Source of the DNA: Flabesymbios commensalis
Lineage: Eukaryota > Annelida > Polychaeta > Terebellida > Flabelligeridae
Length of the DNA stretch: 64,000 bases
NCBI GenBank assembly: GCA_964017125.1
Contig: OZ024915.1
Span: 19,987,970 to 20,051,969, forward strand
Reading direction: 5' to 3'
The number at the start of each line of letters is the position of its first letter. The stretch's first letter is position 1. Shown here piece by piece: positions 23,195 through 33,650 of this stretch. The notes beneath the pieces were generated by a model. That model searched no databases, was not told the origin of the DNA, and was given only the letters and a program-made list of their open reading frames with translations. The position numbers and the translations under genes were made by a program.

Positions 23195-25730
23195 TCACAC
23201 ATAAACATAACTAACTGCATGATAGGTTAGAATATGAACCAAGCGTAATTGTTCAGATACACTGAGGGTCCCTTTCCCGATGGGTGCTTTATAATGTCAT
23301 TTCAATTCCAAATCAAAAGAAATCTTAAGAAATTAATTCCAATCTGCGCATAATTCTGAATTGCAACAAATGCGCAACTAACACATTTGGAGGCCAAAAA
23401 TGCTAAATGATGTCATGTGTTACATACTAAATTAGAAAAGTAGAAGAATAACTGATCTGAACAAGGTCATATCATACTGTTTTCACACCCGTCCTCAAGC
23501 ACTTGCACAATTTGACGTAAAAATGTAATGTTTAATGTTTAATGGAAAGGGGTATGCTAAAGAAAATAAAGATTTATATCGGTTCGGGTTGCAGGTTTGG
23601 CCTTTACAGTAACAAACAAATATCATACCAAGGACAACCTAAGGTCATTGCAAAGTCCAATAATAGTTCTTCGTACATAAAACAAATATTACGCAATCCT
23701 GGCATTTAGTTGTCATGGAATCTAAATTATCCCCCGCAAAAGATATTTTATTCATTTGTAGCATCAATTCATTCTTGCAGCTAGGCCTATATTTTTCTTC
23801 CAATTTGGGAGAGTTGAAACTAACATTGGTCATAATATTATGGTGATGGCAAAAGGCGGCAGTACCATCTGGATCTTGCATTGCTGTTGTTAAATTCCTG
23901 GAATGTAAGTTAAGAGCAGGCCTAATGTATCCTTGTGGCACGTATGTCTGAAAAATTTACTCAACATTTAGTGTGTTTGAAGTTAAGATGACCTTAACCG
24001 TGTATGGTCTGGCCTTGAGTTACTTAGCGTTAGAGTTACTGCCCTACTACGATAAATCATATTAATTTATTGCAGAATATTTTTTATAATAAATAAATGT
24101 ACGGTACATTATACAATTTGAATGAGAATTAAATGAGTTAATCTGAAATGAAAGAAAATTAAGCTGAAATGAAAGAAAATTATTATCTAAAGAGCTATTA
24201 TAGCTATCATGATTGTGTAAAGTCGTTATCCATCAATTTATTTTTGTCATATAATTATGTGATATACGTTATGTTAATAACCTTATGAAAACTGTTATCG
24301 GTACATTTAATTCAATGATACCTCAATATTACACTAACAAATAATACAAGATAGATATAGAGATGCAGTTATTTATGTAATGGCAAAACGTGTGTGAAAC
24401 GTGAATCCAAAGTCGAAGCCTTTTTTAAGAGTTGGGCCAGAGAACCACTCTCAGAAATACTCTAAACTTTGTTTTTAATTGACTTCTTTTTTTATATATA
24501 TTTAGAGAAAGGATAGTTCCGAAAATATAAGCAGCAATATATTAATAATTCTGACTGGTATTGCTATATCAGATAAATGAATGCAATGCACATGTATATA
24601 ATGATGATAGTAACATAAAATAAATCAAGTTACATGTTTTAGAAGTGGTGAGCATAACAGTTTAATAAGTTTTGTCATATTACATTCTTTGACTGCTAAA
24701 ATTAAAACCAGAATTGTAACCTTTACGTGTTTTTTTTGTGGCAGCATTCTTAATAATATGATTATATAACTTTATGTTCGACATGTTTGAGGTCCTGACT
24801 CGAGTGGAGGTTCAAAAATATGATATTGACGTTTGAATCACAGATTTTTTTAAACTTCCACACTATCGTTATATATTGTCATCAAAAAACACATTATTTT
24901 GCAAACCGAAGTTTACTCTGTGCCAGAATGTAATTTTAGTAACTGCCTTTGGTATTTCCTTGCATTGAAGAGAATGTTTATGTAATATTTAAAAAATGGT
25001 AATTACTTAATAATATTTCAGACATTCGTTGATAATATATATCATCACGTACTGCATATTCAAGGGTCAATAAAATTACCTAGCTGTATTATGTGTTCAT
25101 TCAAAGGCTGCTTTGTGTGTCGAACATTGGGCCTAGATTAGTGTGCTGTGCAAAAAGAAGGTTTTCGTGTTTTTGACAGTGACAGATAGTTTGTTAAAAC
25201 GTTTTGGCTATCTCGAGCATTGTGTCTATTCAGAAAGGATGTGTTATTGTCCAAATCTGTATAGCCCTATTAAATGGTATGTTTACGCCAGAAACTGCAT
25301 GGGGCCTAGTTATTTTCGGCAAAATGAAATCACGCGACGGATAAAATATTATTTATGGGCTTACATCCATGAATAATCTGTTGTCTCAGAATAATTATTT
25401 ATTTCTACATTAAAATGTACAAATTATTATACAAAGGATATACTTTATATACAGTAGGCCTATATATAGTAGAACAGTAGGCTTTCACTAAGACAGAATA
25501 GTCGCTGGCGTTGATTTTGGTAGGGAAATGGCATATTGACGACACCACGGAAACATATAAACTTGCTACATAAGCCTACTACTGCTATTTGGAAATCCTA
25601 ATAAATATATGTTGAATCGGTACCGCACAAAATCCTAAAGATAAATCGTAGGCCTACTGTGTGGACTCGGCTTTAGTTGCCAGTGAGTGTCTGATGATGA
25701 ATCAACATTTCATGCTCTACAGACACGGTT
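23195..25730. other. 2.5 kb AT-rich, nothing recognised
   Basis: No inverted repeat, tandem array or coding frame with family resemblance was seen. It is the longest quiet stretch of the window. Confidence 0.45.
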
Positions 25731-25739
25731 CGTCTTGAT

Positions 25740-25960
25740 ACTATAAGTGTTGTGCCACGCCTCAAATTCTGACGTCTGAAGTCTATCCCGGCACTGAAAA
25801 AAAAATGAAAAGTATAATGGCCGTAGACCCTTTAACGTAGGTATTGAAATGAAGCGGAAAGACCTCTAAACTAAGACATTTAAAATGGTTTCAAAGTGAA
25901 AATCCCCGTGATCTCTTATTTTGAATATAAATATTCCAGCGCTTCAATGGTTAAATAGAG
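25740..25960. repeat. Diverged copy of the palindrome-bearing repeat
   Basis: Shares 'caaattctgacgtctgaagtc' and the 'gtagacccttt' to 'ggtattgaaatga' block with 1-310 and 57240-57480. The palindrome is largely lost here. Confidence 0.5.
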
Positions 25961-26329
25961 TAAGGGAGAAACGATAATTTATTTTGGCATGTAATTTTAG
26001 GTTTCCAGAGCTGAGCACACCTTTTGGTATGATATTGCTTGGAAACATGAGTATAATATAATTATGTTACCTCGAGTATACCATGTAGACTCTATACTGC
26101 ATCCATGATGAATAACAATAATCATATAATGGCCGTGTTGCATGGTTTCTGTAGTCGCATGATCACAGTCTTGCTATGTGCAGTTATATTGTGTTAGGCC
26201 TACCGGTACTTGTTATGTGGCCTACCAATTAACCCCAATTTTTGTGACAATTTATTACAAACTGAAACTAGACTGTGGGAAATCTTTATTTTAGTGATGT
26301 TGAGCATGAGATATAAATTCTTAAAAAGA

Positions 26330-26855
26330 AACAGTATTCAGCTACTAAAGTCGGATTCGCATTAAAAATCCATTTTAGGGGGATCATATGGTGTTACTGA
26401 TTTACTATTTACGCGGAAACTCCTCACAATATCGAATTAAAACTTTGGGTTGATATTAAACATATGTTTTACCATAACAATAACGTATTTTCATCCGATT
26501 AACTCGAATATTGCCACAGATTGGACGGATTCGAATATTACTTGATATAGTTAAGGTCCGCCACACAACCAATAAACACAGATGCAGTTCTGGGCGCGTG
26601 TACCCTGTGTACACTTAGACAAGTCTATTACACCTGATGGGTTGATCAGACTGTGGTAATCGTTCTTGAACAGGTGCTTTGTATATCAATCAGCAGTGGT
26701 GATTCACCTAGCCTATTGTGTATAGCAGCTACCCGCATTATTTGGCACCAACGTTGCAGGTAGGGCTAGATGGGGCTCCCGAAGAGTGGGTGACATCGCT
26801 ACTATTTTATTTTATGTGCAATTTTATTGCGCAATTTCTTTTCAATTAGACTACC
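26330..26855 (-). repeat. ~500-bp repeat, inverted partner of 39555-40070
   Basis: Shared blocks in inverted order include GGGGGATCATATGGTGTTACT, 'acatatgttttaccataac', 'attacttgatatagtta' with 'ccgcca', 'cctattgtgtat' and 'ttgcgcaatt'. Similarity is moderate, so the copies are old. No coding frame. It could be an old non-autonomous element or a segmental duplication. Confidence 0.6.
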
Positions 26856-27031
26856 AGTTCGAACAAGGGAAGGTTGGTATAAAATAATTATATAGTAACG
26901 TTACATAACAGTTAAACTCATAAATAACAATAACATAAAAGGTAAACCAATAAAATGAATAAAATTAAACTATTTTCTACAAAAGTATAGGACACCGGTG
27001 ATGAAGAATTTCGATCGGGTCTACATCATAA

Positions 27032-27259
27032 GGGGGGCACCATTAGATCCCAGGGGGGGGGGGGCAGGAGTATTTGTCGCGGGCAAATTATTTATTTCAA
27101 CCGGGCTCAGCGCCGCGCTGAAAATTTCACATTTTGTCACATGTTTATATGGAACAGTTCTTGAAGTATATTATTTATTTCACGCAGAGTCGGCCCGAAA
27201 TTATTTATTTCAAAAATACTCCTGCCCCCCCCCCCCCTGGGAATCCAATGGTGGCCCCC
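27032..27259. mobile_element. 228-bp MITE with TAA target duplication
   Basis: Terminal inverted repeats GGGGGGCACCATTAGATCCC and the complement of GGGAATCCAATGGTGGCCCCC, with inner C/G runs and 'aggagtatttgt' also paired. Both flanks are TAA (27029-27031 and 27260-27262). A three-base TWA duplication and G-rich ends fit PIF/Harbinger-type elements; there is no transposase, so that is inference. The 100-residue open frame over it is an artefact. Confidence 0.8.
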
Positions 27260-27299
27260 TAAATATATATAGCAAAATAAGCCTACATCAAATGAATTA

Positions 27300-27820
27300 A
27301 AATCATAAATAATTAGACTATCACCTTAAAGGATATCTATAAATAAATAAATGCATCCCACATAGGGACCTACATAAGTTGAAATTAATATTTTTTATAG
27401 AAATATAAAAAACAAGCCTATTGACTGACGCATATAGGCTATGTAAGCCCTATCGCTAGAATCTGGCAAAATGTGACTGACATCAGATAATGATTGTTGT
27501 TGACAATAAAAAAGATTGATAAATAACGTCTTTGATTGTTGACCACCAAGTAAAAATGGAGATAACTGAGCATTATAATCGCACTTCACATGGTTCACAC
27601 CCTATAGCTCTTTACTGCTCTTAAAACAGTGCCACAATTCGGAGAGGCAACTTATAAAGAAACACATTTCTCAGTCAGAGAAATAAAATACAAGAGAGTA
27701 TCGAGAAGCCGCAATTATGAAAAGCGATTACAGAGAAAAGAAATACGAGAGAGCCTGGCCCTAAACCATTAAAAATAAAATGTAAAACATATACATCGTA
27801 ATGAATTAGGCCTAGTGCAA
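27300..27820. other. No gene recognised
   Basis: AT-rich with short open frames only. Confidence 0.35.
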
Positions 27821-27827
27821 TCATAAA

Positions 27828-28170
27828 AAAGGTACCAGTCCACCTAGGCATGGCTGTTCAAAAGTCGAAACTTGCCTGTTCCATTAAAAGTAGGTTAATT
27901 GAGTTTTAATAGCTAACATATCATTATATTAAAACATTTCAACAATAACAAATTAAAACTAAATGAATCTTGATTTTCTTTGGAAGGTTTGAATTTGGCT
28001 AAAACTGGGTGGTGAGCTAGTCTCTAACTATAGATTAATTAGTAGGTGGTTCGTTACGATTGTCTGGGCACATTTTGTAGGCCCACCCCCGTGATGAGCA
28101 TGCATGGTCATCGTTTTAAGGAGTTAGAAGTAAAAACAATATTTTGAATCAATGATTCGAAACGAGCTTC
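27828..28170 (-). repeat. Dispersed repeat, inverted partner of 37840-38145
   Basis: Shared blocks in inverted order: 'ggtaccagtccacct', 'aaagtcgaaacttgcctg', 'gggtggtgagctagt', 'aatcaatgattcgaaac'. Moderate identity; non-coding. Confidence 0.65.
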
Positions 28171-28498
28171 AATATACCAGGGGCGGATAAAGGATTTAAA
28201 AGGAGGGGGTTATTGCCCCCCCCCCCCACCCTAAATTGTTTCTGTCTATTTAGGCCTAAAACAATTTGGGGGACTTTTCAGAGAATTTGCCTTCAACCAC
28301 GAATAACACAATTATGTGGTGCAAATGCGACCCCGGTATGGTAACTTAAGTGCCTTTCGTGAGGTAATCGCAGCGTGTTTACAAAAGGACTGGTGTACCC
28401 ACACAGACGTCGAGGTATTCCGGTCATCATTACTTTTGTTGTGGAAGACACGTTTGAGTTGCGATTGTTAATTGAAGTTCATGATGAATGGCCTGGAG

Positions 28499-28660
28499 CA
28501 GGCGCGGAACCAGAGGGGGGGGGGCGCAGGGGGGCGCACGCCCAACTCCTTTTGCGCAAAATACTTTGAGAAGTCCCCTAAATTGGCCAAAAAAATCTTG
28601 GGGCGAGCCCACGAACCCCCTGCGCCCCCTCCTTTTTCAAATCCTGGATCCGCCCCTGTG
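28499..28660. mobile_element. Small inverted-repeat element (CAGGGGCGGATCC ends)
   Basis: Left end GCAGGCGCGGAACCAGAGG and right end TCCTGGATCCGCCCCTG are complementary with a few mismatches, and G-rich/C-rich subterminal tracts pair. Similar ends occur at 28181, 34640-34700 and 60345-60590. Open frames on both strands here come from the inverted GC tracts. Confidence 0.65.
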
Positions 28661-28734
28661 GAGATCTGGATCTGGATGATAGGTCCCAAGTGTCCATGTG
28701 GACCAAGACGGAAACGGGGCAGAGGCGGCACGCT

Positions 28735-28900
28735 GTGGCTGCGCAGTTAGGCGGCTGTTGAAGGCATTGAGAGAGCCAGCATGAATGATACTGACTGGGA
28801 GATTATTCCACTTAGAGAGAGTTCTGAACAAAAAAATGAGCTCTTCAGCGTGTCCGTGTTGGCTCTCACATACATATATCATGGAGATACTATCTCCATG
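28735..28900 (-). mobile_element. LINE ORF2 C-terminal fragment
   Basis: The minus frame reads LFRTLSKWNNLPVSIIHAG followed by SLNAFNSRLTA, the typical C-terminal end of non-LTR retrotransposon reverse-transcriptase proteins (R(T/V)xxWNxLPxxVVxAxSLxxFKxxL). Only this tail is present, as expected for a severely 5'-truncated or decayed copy. It abuts the CAGG-ended element on its left. Confidence 0.7.
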
Positions 28901-29149
28901 CATATATGTAGGCATATTTTACTAATCTTTAAAGTAATTAGATGTAACACTATTTACTACGCAATTACTGAAGACTAATAGTCTTAAGTCAGGTGAATCG
29001 ACATAACATGTACTTGATCGACATGATCAAGATGACAAAATCCGAATGTTATCTGCTGACTGAGTGGAACTGTATACCCAAACAATCCAGCCGCATAAGC
29101 ATGTACTGCTACGGAGCCCATAAAGGGACATAAAGTGTGGTGATTTTTT

Positions 29150-29920
29150 TTATTTCGTTTGTACAAAATAATATTTCGTTTGTACGAAATATTATTTCGT
29201 TTGTACGAAATATTATTTCGTTTGTACGAAATGATTTCGTTTGTACGAAATATTATTTCGTTTGTACGAAATCATTTCGTTTGTACGAAATATTATTTCG
29301 TTTGTACGAAATAACCTTTCGTTTGTACGAAATATTATTTCGTTTGTACGAAATACTATTTCGTTTGTACGAAATATTATTTCGTTTGTACGAAATATTT
29401 CGTTTGTACGAAAAAATATTTCGTTTGTACGAAATAATATTTCGTACAAACGAAATATTATTTCGTACAAACGAAATATTTTTTCGTACAAACGAAATAT
29501 TATTTCGTTTGTACGAAATAATATTTCGTTTGTACGAAATAATATTTCGTTTGTACGAAATATTATTTCGTTTGTACGAAATAATATTTCGTTTGTACGA
29601 AATTTTATTTCGTTTGTACGAAATATTATTTCGTTTGTACGAAATATTATTTCGTTTGTACGAAATAATATTTCGTTTGTACGAAATAATATTTCGTTTG
29701 TACGAAATAATATTTCGTTTGTACGAAATATTACTTCGTTTGTACGAAATATTACTTCGTTTGTACGAAATAATATTTCGTTTGTACGAAATAATATTTC
29801 GTTTGTACGAAATAACATTTCGTTTGTACGAAATAATATTTCGTTTGTACGAAATATTATTTCGTTTGTACGAAATAATATTTCGTTTGTACGAAATATT
29901 ATTTCGTTTGTACGAAATGA
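29150..29920. repeat. Left array of 21-bp palindromic unit (~37 copies)
   Basis: The unit is TTTCGTTTGTACGAAA plus a five-base AT spacer. Outer arms TTTCG/CGAAA are complementary and the TTTGTA centre gives direction. Nearly all copies point one way, except three consecutive inverted copies (about 29440-29500). Because 21 is a multiple of three and the unit lacks stops, very long open frames (over 240 codons, both strands) arise; they are not genes. Confidence 0.95.
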
Positions 29921-29925
29921 CCTAG

Positions 29926-30597
29926 GTATGTCACTCACTAACAGGGTGGGGACCTGGGTCTGACACTCACTAACATGGTGTGGACCTGGCCCTGACATGG
30001 CGGAGACCTGGGTCTGACACGCACTAACAGGGCGGGGACCTGGGACTGACACTCACTGACAGGGCGGATACCTGGCCCTGACATTCACTGACGGGGCGGG
30101 GGAACCTGAATGTGACACTCACCGACAGGGCGGGGACCTGGGTCTGACACTCACTGACAGAACAGGGACCTGGGCCTGACACTCCCTGACAGGGCGGGGA
30201 CCTGAGTCTGACACTCACTGACTAGGCGGGGACCTGGGTGTGACACTCACTGACAGGGCGGGGACCTGGGTCTGACACTCACTGACAGAGCGGAGACCTG
30301 GGTCTGACACTCACTGACAGAGCGGGGACCTGGGTCTGACACTCACTGACAGGGTGGGGACCTGGGGGTGACACTCACTGACAGTGCGGGGACCTGGGTC
30401 TGACACTCACTGACGGGGCGGGAACCCAGACCCCGCCATGTCAATGAGTGTCAGACCCAGGTCCCCGCCATTTCATAACGCAGGTCCCCGCCCTGTCAGC
30501 GGGTATTAGACCCAGGTCCCCGTCATGTCAGTGAGTGTCAGACCCAGGTCCCCGCCATGTCAGCGAGTGTCAGACACAGGTCCCCGCCCTGTTAGTG
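29926..30597. repeat. 32-bp GC-rich minisatellite, inverting at ~30427
   Basis: Unit ACCTGGGTCTGACACTCACT followed by GACAGGGCGGGG. About 15 copies run forward to 30427; about five in the opposite orientation follow, resuming after the SINE to 30945. Confidence 0.95.
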
Positions 30598-30883
30598 GCC
30601 GGCCCCGATGGCTCATTCGTATCGACTGGGGCTTGTAACCTGGAGGTACCAGGTTCGAATCCCGGTCGGGCCTGATATTTGTCATCGTGGTTGTGCATAT
30701 ACAGTGCTCCAAACTGTTCAAAGGAATGGAATGTACAGTGCTGCCTATGGTACCGTGCACTATAAAGAACCCTTGAAGTCATTTGAAATAAGAGTAGGGC
30801 ATAGTCCCGGCTTCGGGCTTCCTTCTGTCGCGATATTGCCATGACTGTGCAGAAAGCGACGTAAAGCAATATTCACTCACTCT
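30598..30883 (+). mobile_element. tRNA-derived SINE, 286 bp
   Basis: The 5' part has a tRNA-like fold region with an A box (TGGCTCATTCG, 30609-30619) and a B box (GGTTCGAATCC, 30652-30662), the RNA polymerase III promoter elements. The 3' tail ends GCGACGTAAAGCAATATTC. It is flanked by GCCCTGTTAGTG on both sides (30586-30597 and 30884-30895), a 12-bp target duplication. A second copy lies inverted at 63599-63876. Short open frames across it are shadows. Confidence 0.9.
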
Positions 30884-30944
30884 GCCCTGTTAGTGAGTGC
30901 AGATCCAGGTCCACACCCTGTCAGTGAGTGACAGACCCAGGTCA

Positions 30945-31142
30945 TTTCGTACAAATTATTTCGTACAAACGAAATAATATTTCGTACAAACGAAATAATA
31001 TTTCGTACAAACGAAATAATATTTCGTACAAACGAAATATTATTTCGTACAAACGAAATAATATTTCGTACAAACGAAATAATATTTCGTACAAACGAAA
31101 TAATATTTCGTACAAACGAAATATTATTTCGTACAAACGAAA
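30945..31142. repeat. Right array of 21-bp palindromic unit (~10 copies)
   Basis: Units read TTTCGTACAAACGAAA, the reverse orientation of the left array; the innermost copy is truncated. Together the two arrays place about 47 units facing each other across the minisatellite. Confidence 0.95.
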
Positions 31143-31454
31143 TAAAAAAAATCACCACACTTAATGTCCCTTTATGGGCTCCGTATACTGCCATACGCAT
31201 CTGGTCATAAAAAATAGTTATTATGCCCGGCCGTAGGCCAGGAGCATATTGAGTTTATTTTGTGTTTGTGTCCTATTTAGGGGAAAGAGGGGTGCTGTTG
31301 GTGGGAAACGGTTGACATTTATGTACACCAGTCCTTATCATGCTTATGAACATGTCGAATATAACGTTTGAGGTCGCTAGGTCAAACAGTTGCGTTCTTA
31401 AAAAGTGTTAAGAAAAAATAATAATCACGATTATATTTGTGATTAGAGCCTCAA

Positions 31455-31690
31455 TGGTTTTGGTTGGAATAATGTTGGCACAGCCTCACAGTCGGTGGCC
31501 CATCATTACATCAGCATTGGGCCAATGTATAGTGTTATCTAGAAGTGGTACGCGCGGAGTAAAGCGTCACCCGCATAACAATACTGGACAACACGGGACA
31601 AGCACCCAATGCTGTTCCAATGTTGGGCCAGCGTCAAAGACTGTGGGTCAACATTGGTCCAGCATTGGGTGAATGCCATGTGTTTGCTGT
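31455..31690. mobile_element. Hairpin-family element(s) with ATTGGGC words
   Basis: Arms such as 'cacccaatgctgttccaatgttgggccagcgtc' pair with 'gtgggtcaacattggtccagcattgggtg'. The right end 'ccatgtgtttgctg' matches the family end. Confidence 0.65.
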
Positions 31691-31929
31691 AGTATAGTAA
31701 ATCATTGCTTTACGCCACTTTTCGGCACAAATGATCTTTTAAGTGACATTGTAATACGATAAAAACGTTGTAGTCAATTGGTGAGATGAATGATGTACAG
31801 ATGATGATGTTGAGGTGGGGTGATATTGCATGGTGGGTTATTGAGAGCGTTTTCCTTCGCTCGCCCAATAAGGAGTTCTGGGTATGTCTAGGGGATATAC
31901 CCCCAGACATGCCCAGACGGCCGGAGACT

Positions 31930-32070
31930 TTTTGCCGATGTGCTGGCCCAAGTATACAGCAGACCCAGTGTTGGACTAGTGTTGGGCCAGCGTCGTAGAA
32001 AATTGGCCAGCAATGAACCAGCAATGGTCTGCGACGCTGACCCAACATTGCATCGGAATTGGGTGGGTAG
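31930..32070. mobile_element. Diverged hairpin-family copy
   Basis: 'cagtgttggactagtgttgg' and 'gccagcgtcgtagaaaattgg' face 'gcgacgctgacccaacattg'. Ends are not clear. Confidence 0.5.
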
Positions 32071-32074
32071 GCTT

Positions 32075-32670
32075 ACATGGTGTGTAAGGGGTACATGGTA
32101 GAGACGCGCACACTGACTTATCAGTGTCACAATGTCACAGTACTTTCAGGAGTGAAAGAGACAAACGGCGATTCACTGGCAAGTATTGATTGGATATTGG
32201 CCAGCGCCGGCGATGGTGGTGGAAGGAATACACAATGAATATATAGTTTAACTTGCCTCCTTGGGTCTTCCCTTAATCATATCATGGACGTTTAGGATTC
32301 TGGCCCATGAGGAAGACCAATACAGCTATGTTTACAACATATTAAGTCGATTTTTTTAATAGCACTCAAACAGCCCGGCCTCGGAGTTCAGGAACTCCTT
32401 TTCTAGTAATAAATTATACTCATCTAATTCACGACATTCTCGCACATTTTATTTCATTTTTTCTATAAATAACACCAAAGACTGTCATATTTAATATCAT
32501 TTTAGACTAGATTATTTGTTCTAACGAATAGCCCCACTATTTTTTTATTGTGCTATATAATACGTGTCACATGCTTCATAATATTGTTTTAACACCTCAA
32601 CATAAAATGGTGACTTCTACAACTCCAGCTTCAGCACATTGTACTAGTATACTCGTTTGACATAAAATGT
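32075..32670. other. No gene recognised
   Basis: AT-rich, frequent stops; nothing structural seen. Confidence 0.35.
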
Positions 32671-32929
32671 ATACAGTGGGGACCCGGTATCGGACCGCCT
32701 CACAAAGCGGACCATCCCGGAATACGGACCACCTCTAGCCAATCTGAATTTTGTTCCCATTCACATAATGTATTATCAGATTCAGAAAGCGGACCAACCC
32801 ACAATTAGGGACACGGACCACCCTTTTTCAATCCCAAATCATAGAAGGACTCAAAAAACGGACCACCCCAAGAACAAAAAAAAAATAATTCACATTTTTG
32901 CAGTGTATTGGGAGAGACATATGCATCAA

Positions 32930-33275
32930 CTAAGAGACCAGCTGCGGCTGGATTCACTAATGGGACCAGCTGTAGCTACATTCACTGATGGGACAAGCTT
33001 TGGCTACATCTACTTATAGGACAAGCTGTGACTGGATCTACTAATAAAGGCACCAGGGGCCCATCCCACAAAGCATCTTAAAGTTAAGATCATCCCAATT
33101 TTTTTAATGCAAATAAGAGAAAGTTAAGATGATCTTAATTTTAAGATTCTTTGTGGGATGGACCCCAGCTCTGGTTGAATCCACCAAGTGGACCAGTTGG
33201 CTGGATCCACTAAGAGGACCAGAGCTGGCTAGATCCACAAACGTGGCCAGCGCTGGCTGGATCCACTAAGCTCAG
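32930..33275. repeat. ~33-bp minisatellite (GGACCAGCTGTGGCTGGATC type)
   Basis: Units such as 'gggaccagctgtagctacattcac' and 'ggaccagagctggctagatccac' recur with drift. The array is interrupted by the 33055-33167 insertion. Confidence 0.75.
33055..33167. mobile_element. ~113-bp MITE inside the minisatellite
   Basis: Ends GGGGCCCATCCCACAAAG and CTTTGTGGGATGGACCCC are complementary, with inner 'cttaaagttaagatcatc' facing 'gatgatcttaattttaag'. It splits the flanking minisatellite. Confidence 0.8.
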
Positions 33276-33474
33276 ACTGGATGACGTAAAGGATTAGTGC
33301 TGATGACATAAATCATACAATGTTATGTCAACATTTAAACATTGTCATCAGTGCAAATTGCAATCACTTGCCTTATATCATGTCCCTTCCTTGAATCGCG
33401 CCTCTACGGTTGGTTGCGTTCTCAACGGTGTAGTGTTTTAGCTCCTACGACCGTCTTTCTTTGTTATTACAGTT

Positions 33475-33650
33475 CAAAAAAATTTATAGAGCGCAAACTT
33501 ACGATAACAGCTTAGTGTAAAAATTTATGTTGCCAAGACAATTTAAGTCTTATTTAAGTCTTATATTTATTAATTTGGTAAATGCAGCGCATCGAATGGT
33601 CTTAGACCAGATGTTTGCGCTATATAAGCTTTTATTTATTATTTATTATT
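33475..33650. repeat. Inverted-repeat segment with TTGCGCTATATAAG tail
   Basis: 'tttatagagcgcaaac' (about 33481-33496) faces 'gtttgcgctatataag', followed by a TTTA-rich tail. It could be a SINE/LINE 3' tail or a small MITE. Confidence 0.5.

Larger units (their letters stand above)
29110..31185. mobile_element. 2.1-kb composite inverted-repeat element with internal satellites
   Basis: Both ends carry TACGGAGCCCATAAAGGGAC followed by AAGTGTGGTGA and a T/A run; over about 55 bases the ends differ at one position. The flanks are TACTGC on both sides (29104-29109 and 31186-31191), a 6-bp target duplication. Inside each end sits an array of a 21-bp palindromic unit pointing inward, then a 32-bp GC-rich minisatellite whose orientation flips near 30427, making the whole element a large imperfect palindrome. 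A SINE is inserted at 30598-30883. No transposase is encoded; mobilisation in trans by an unidentified DNA transposon is inferred. Confidence 0.85.

Noticed and set aside
28375-28750. Overlapping open frames with Gly/Arg/Pro-rich text on both strands
   Set aside because: They fall on inverted G- and C-rich tracts of the small CAGG-ended element; only the minus-strand LINE tail to the right has family resemblance.
29137-30052. Very long open frames on both strands (240-279 codons, FRLYEIL / FRTNEIL repeats)
   Set aside because: They are a by-product of a 21-bp stop-free repeat unit being open in several frames on both strands. The inverted-repeat element explains them fully.
30598-30672. True tRNA gene
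   Set aside because: A and B boxes are present, but the tRNA-like head continues into a SINE body with target duplication and has a second copy at 63.8 kb, so it is a SINE.
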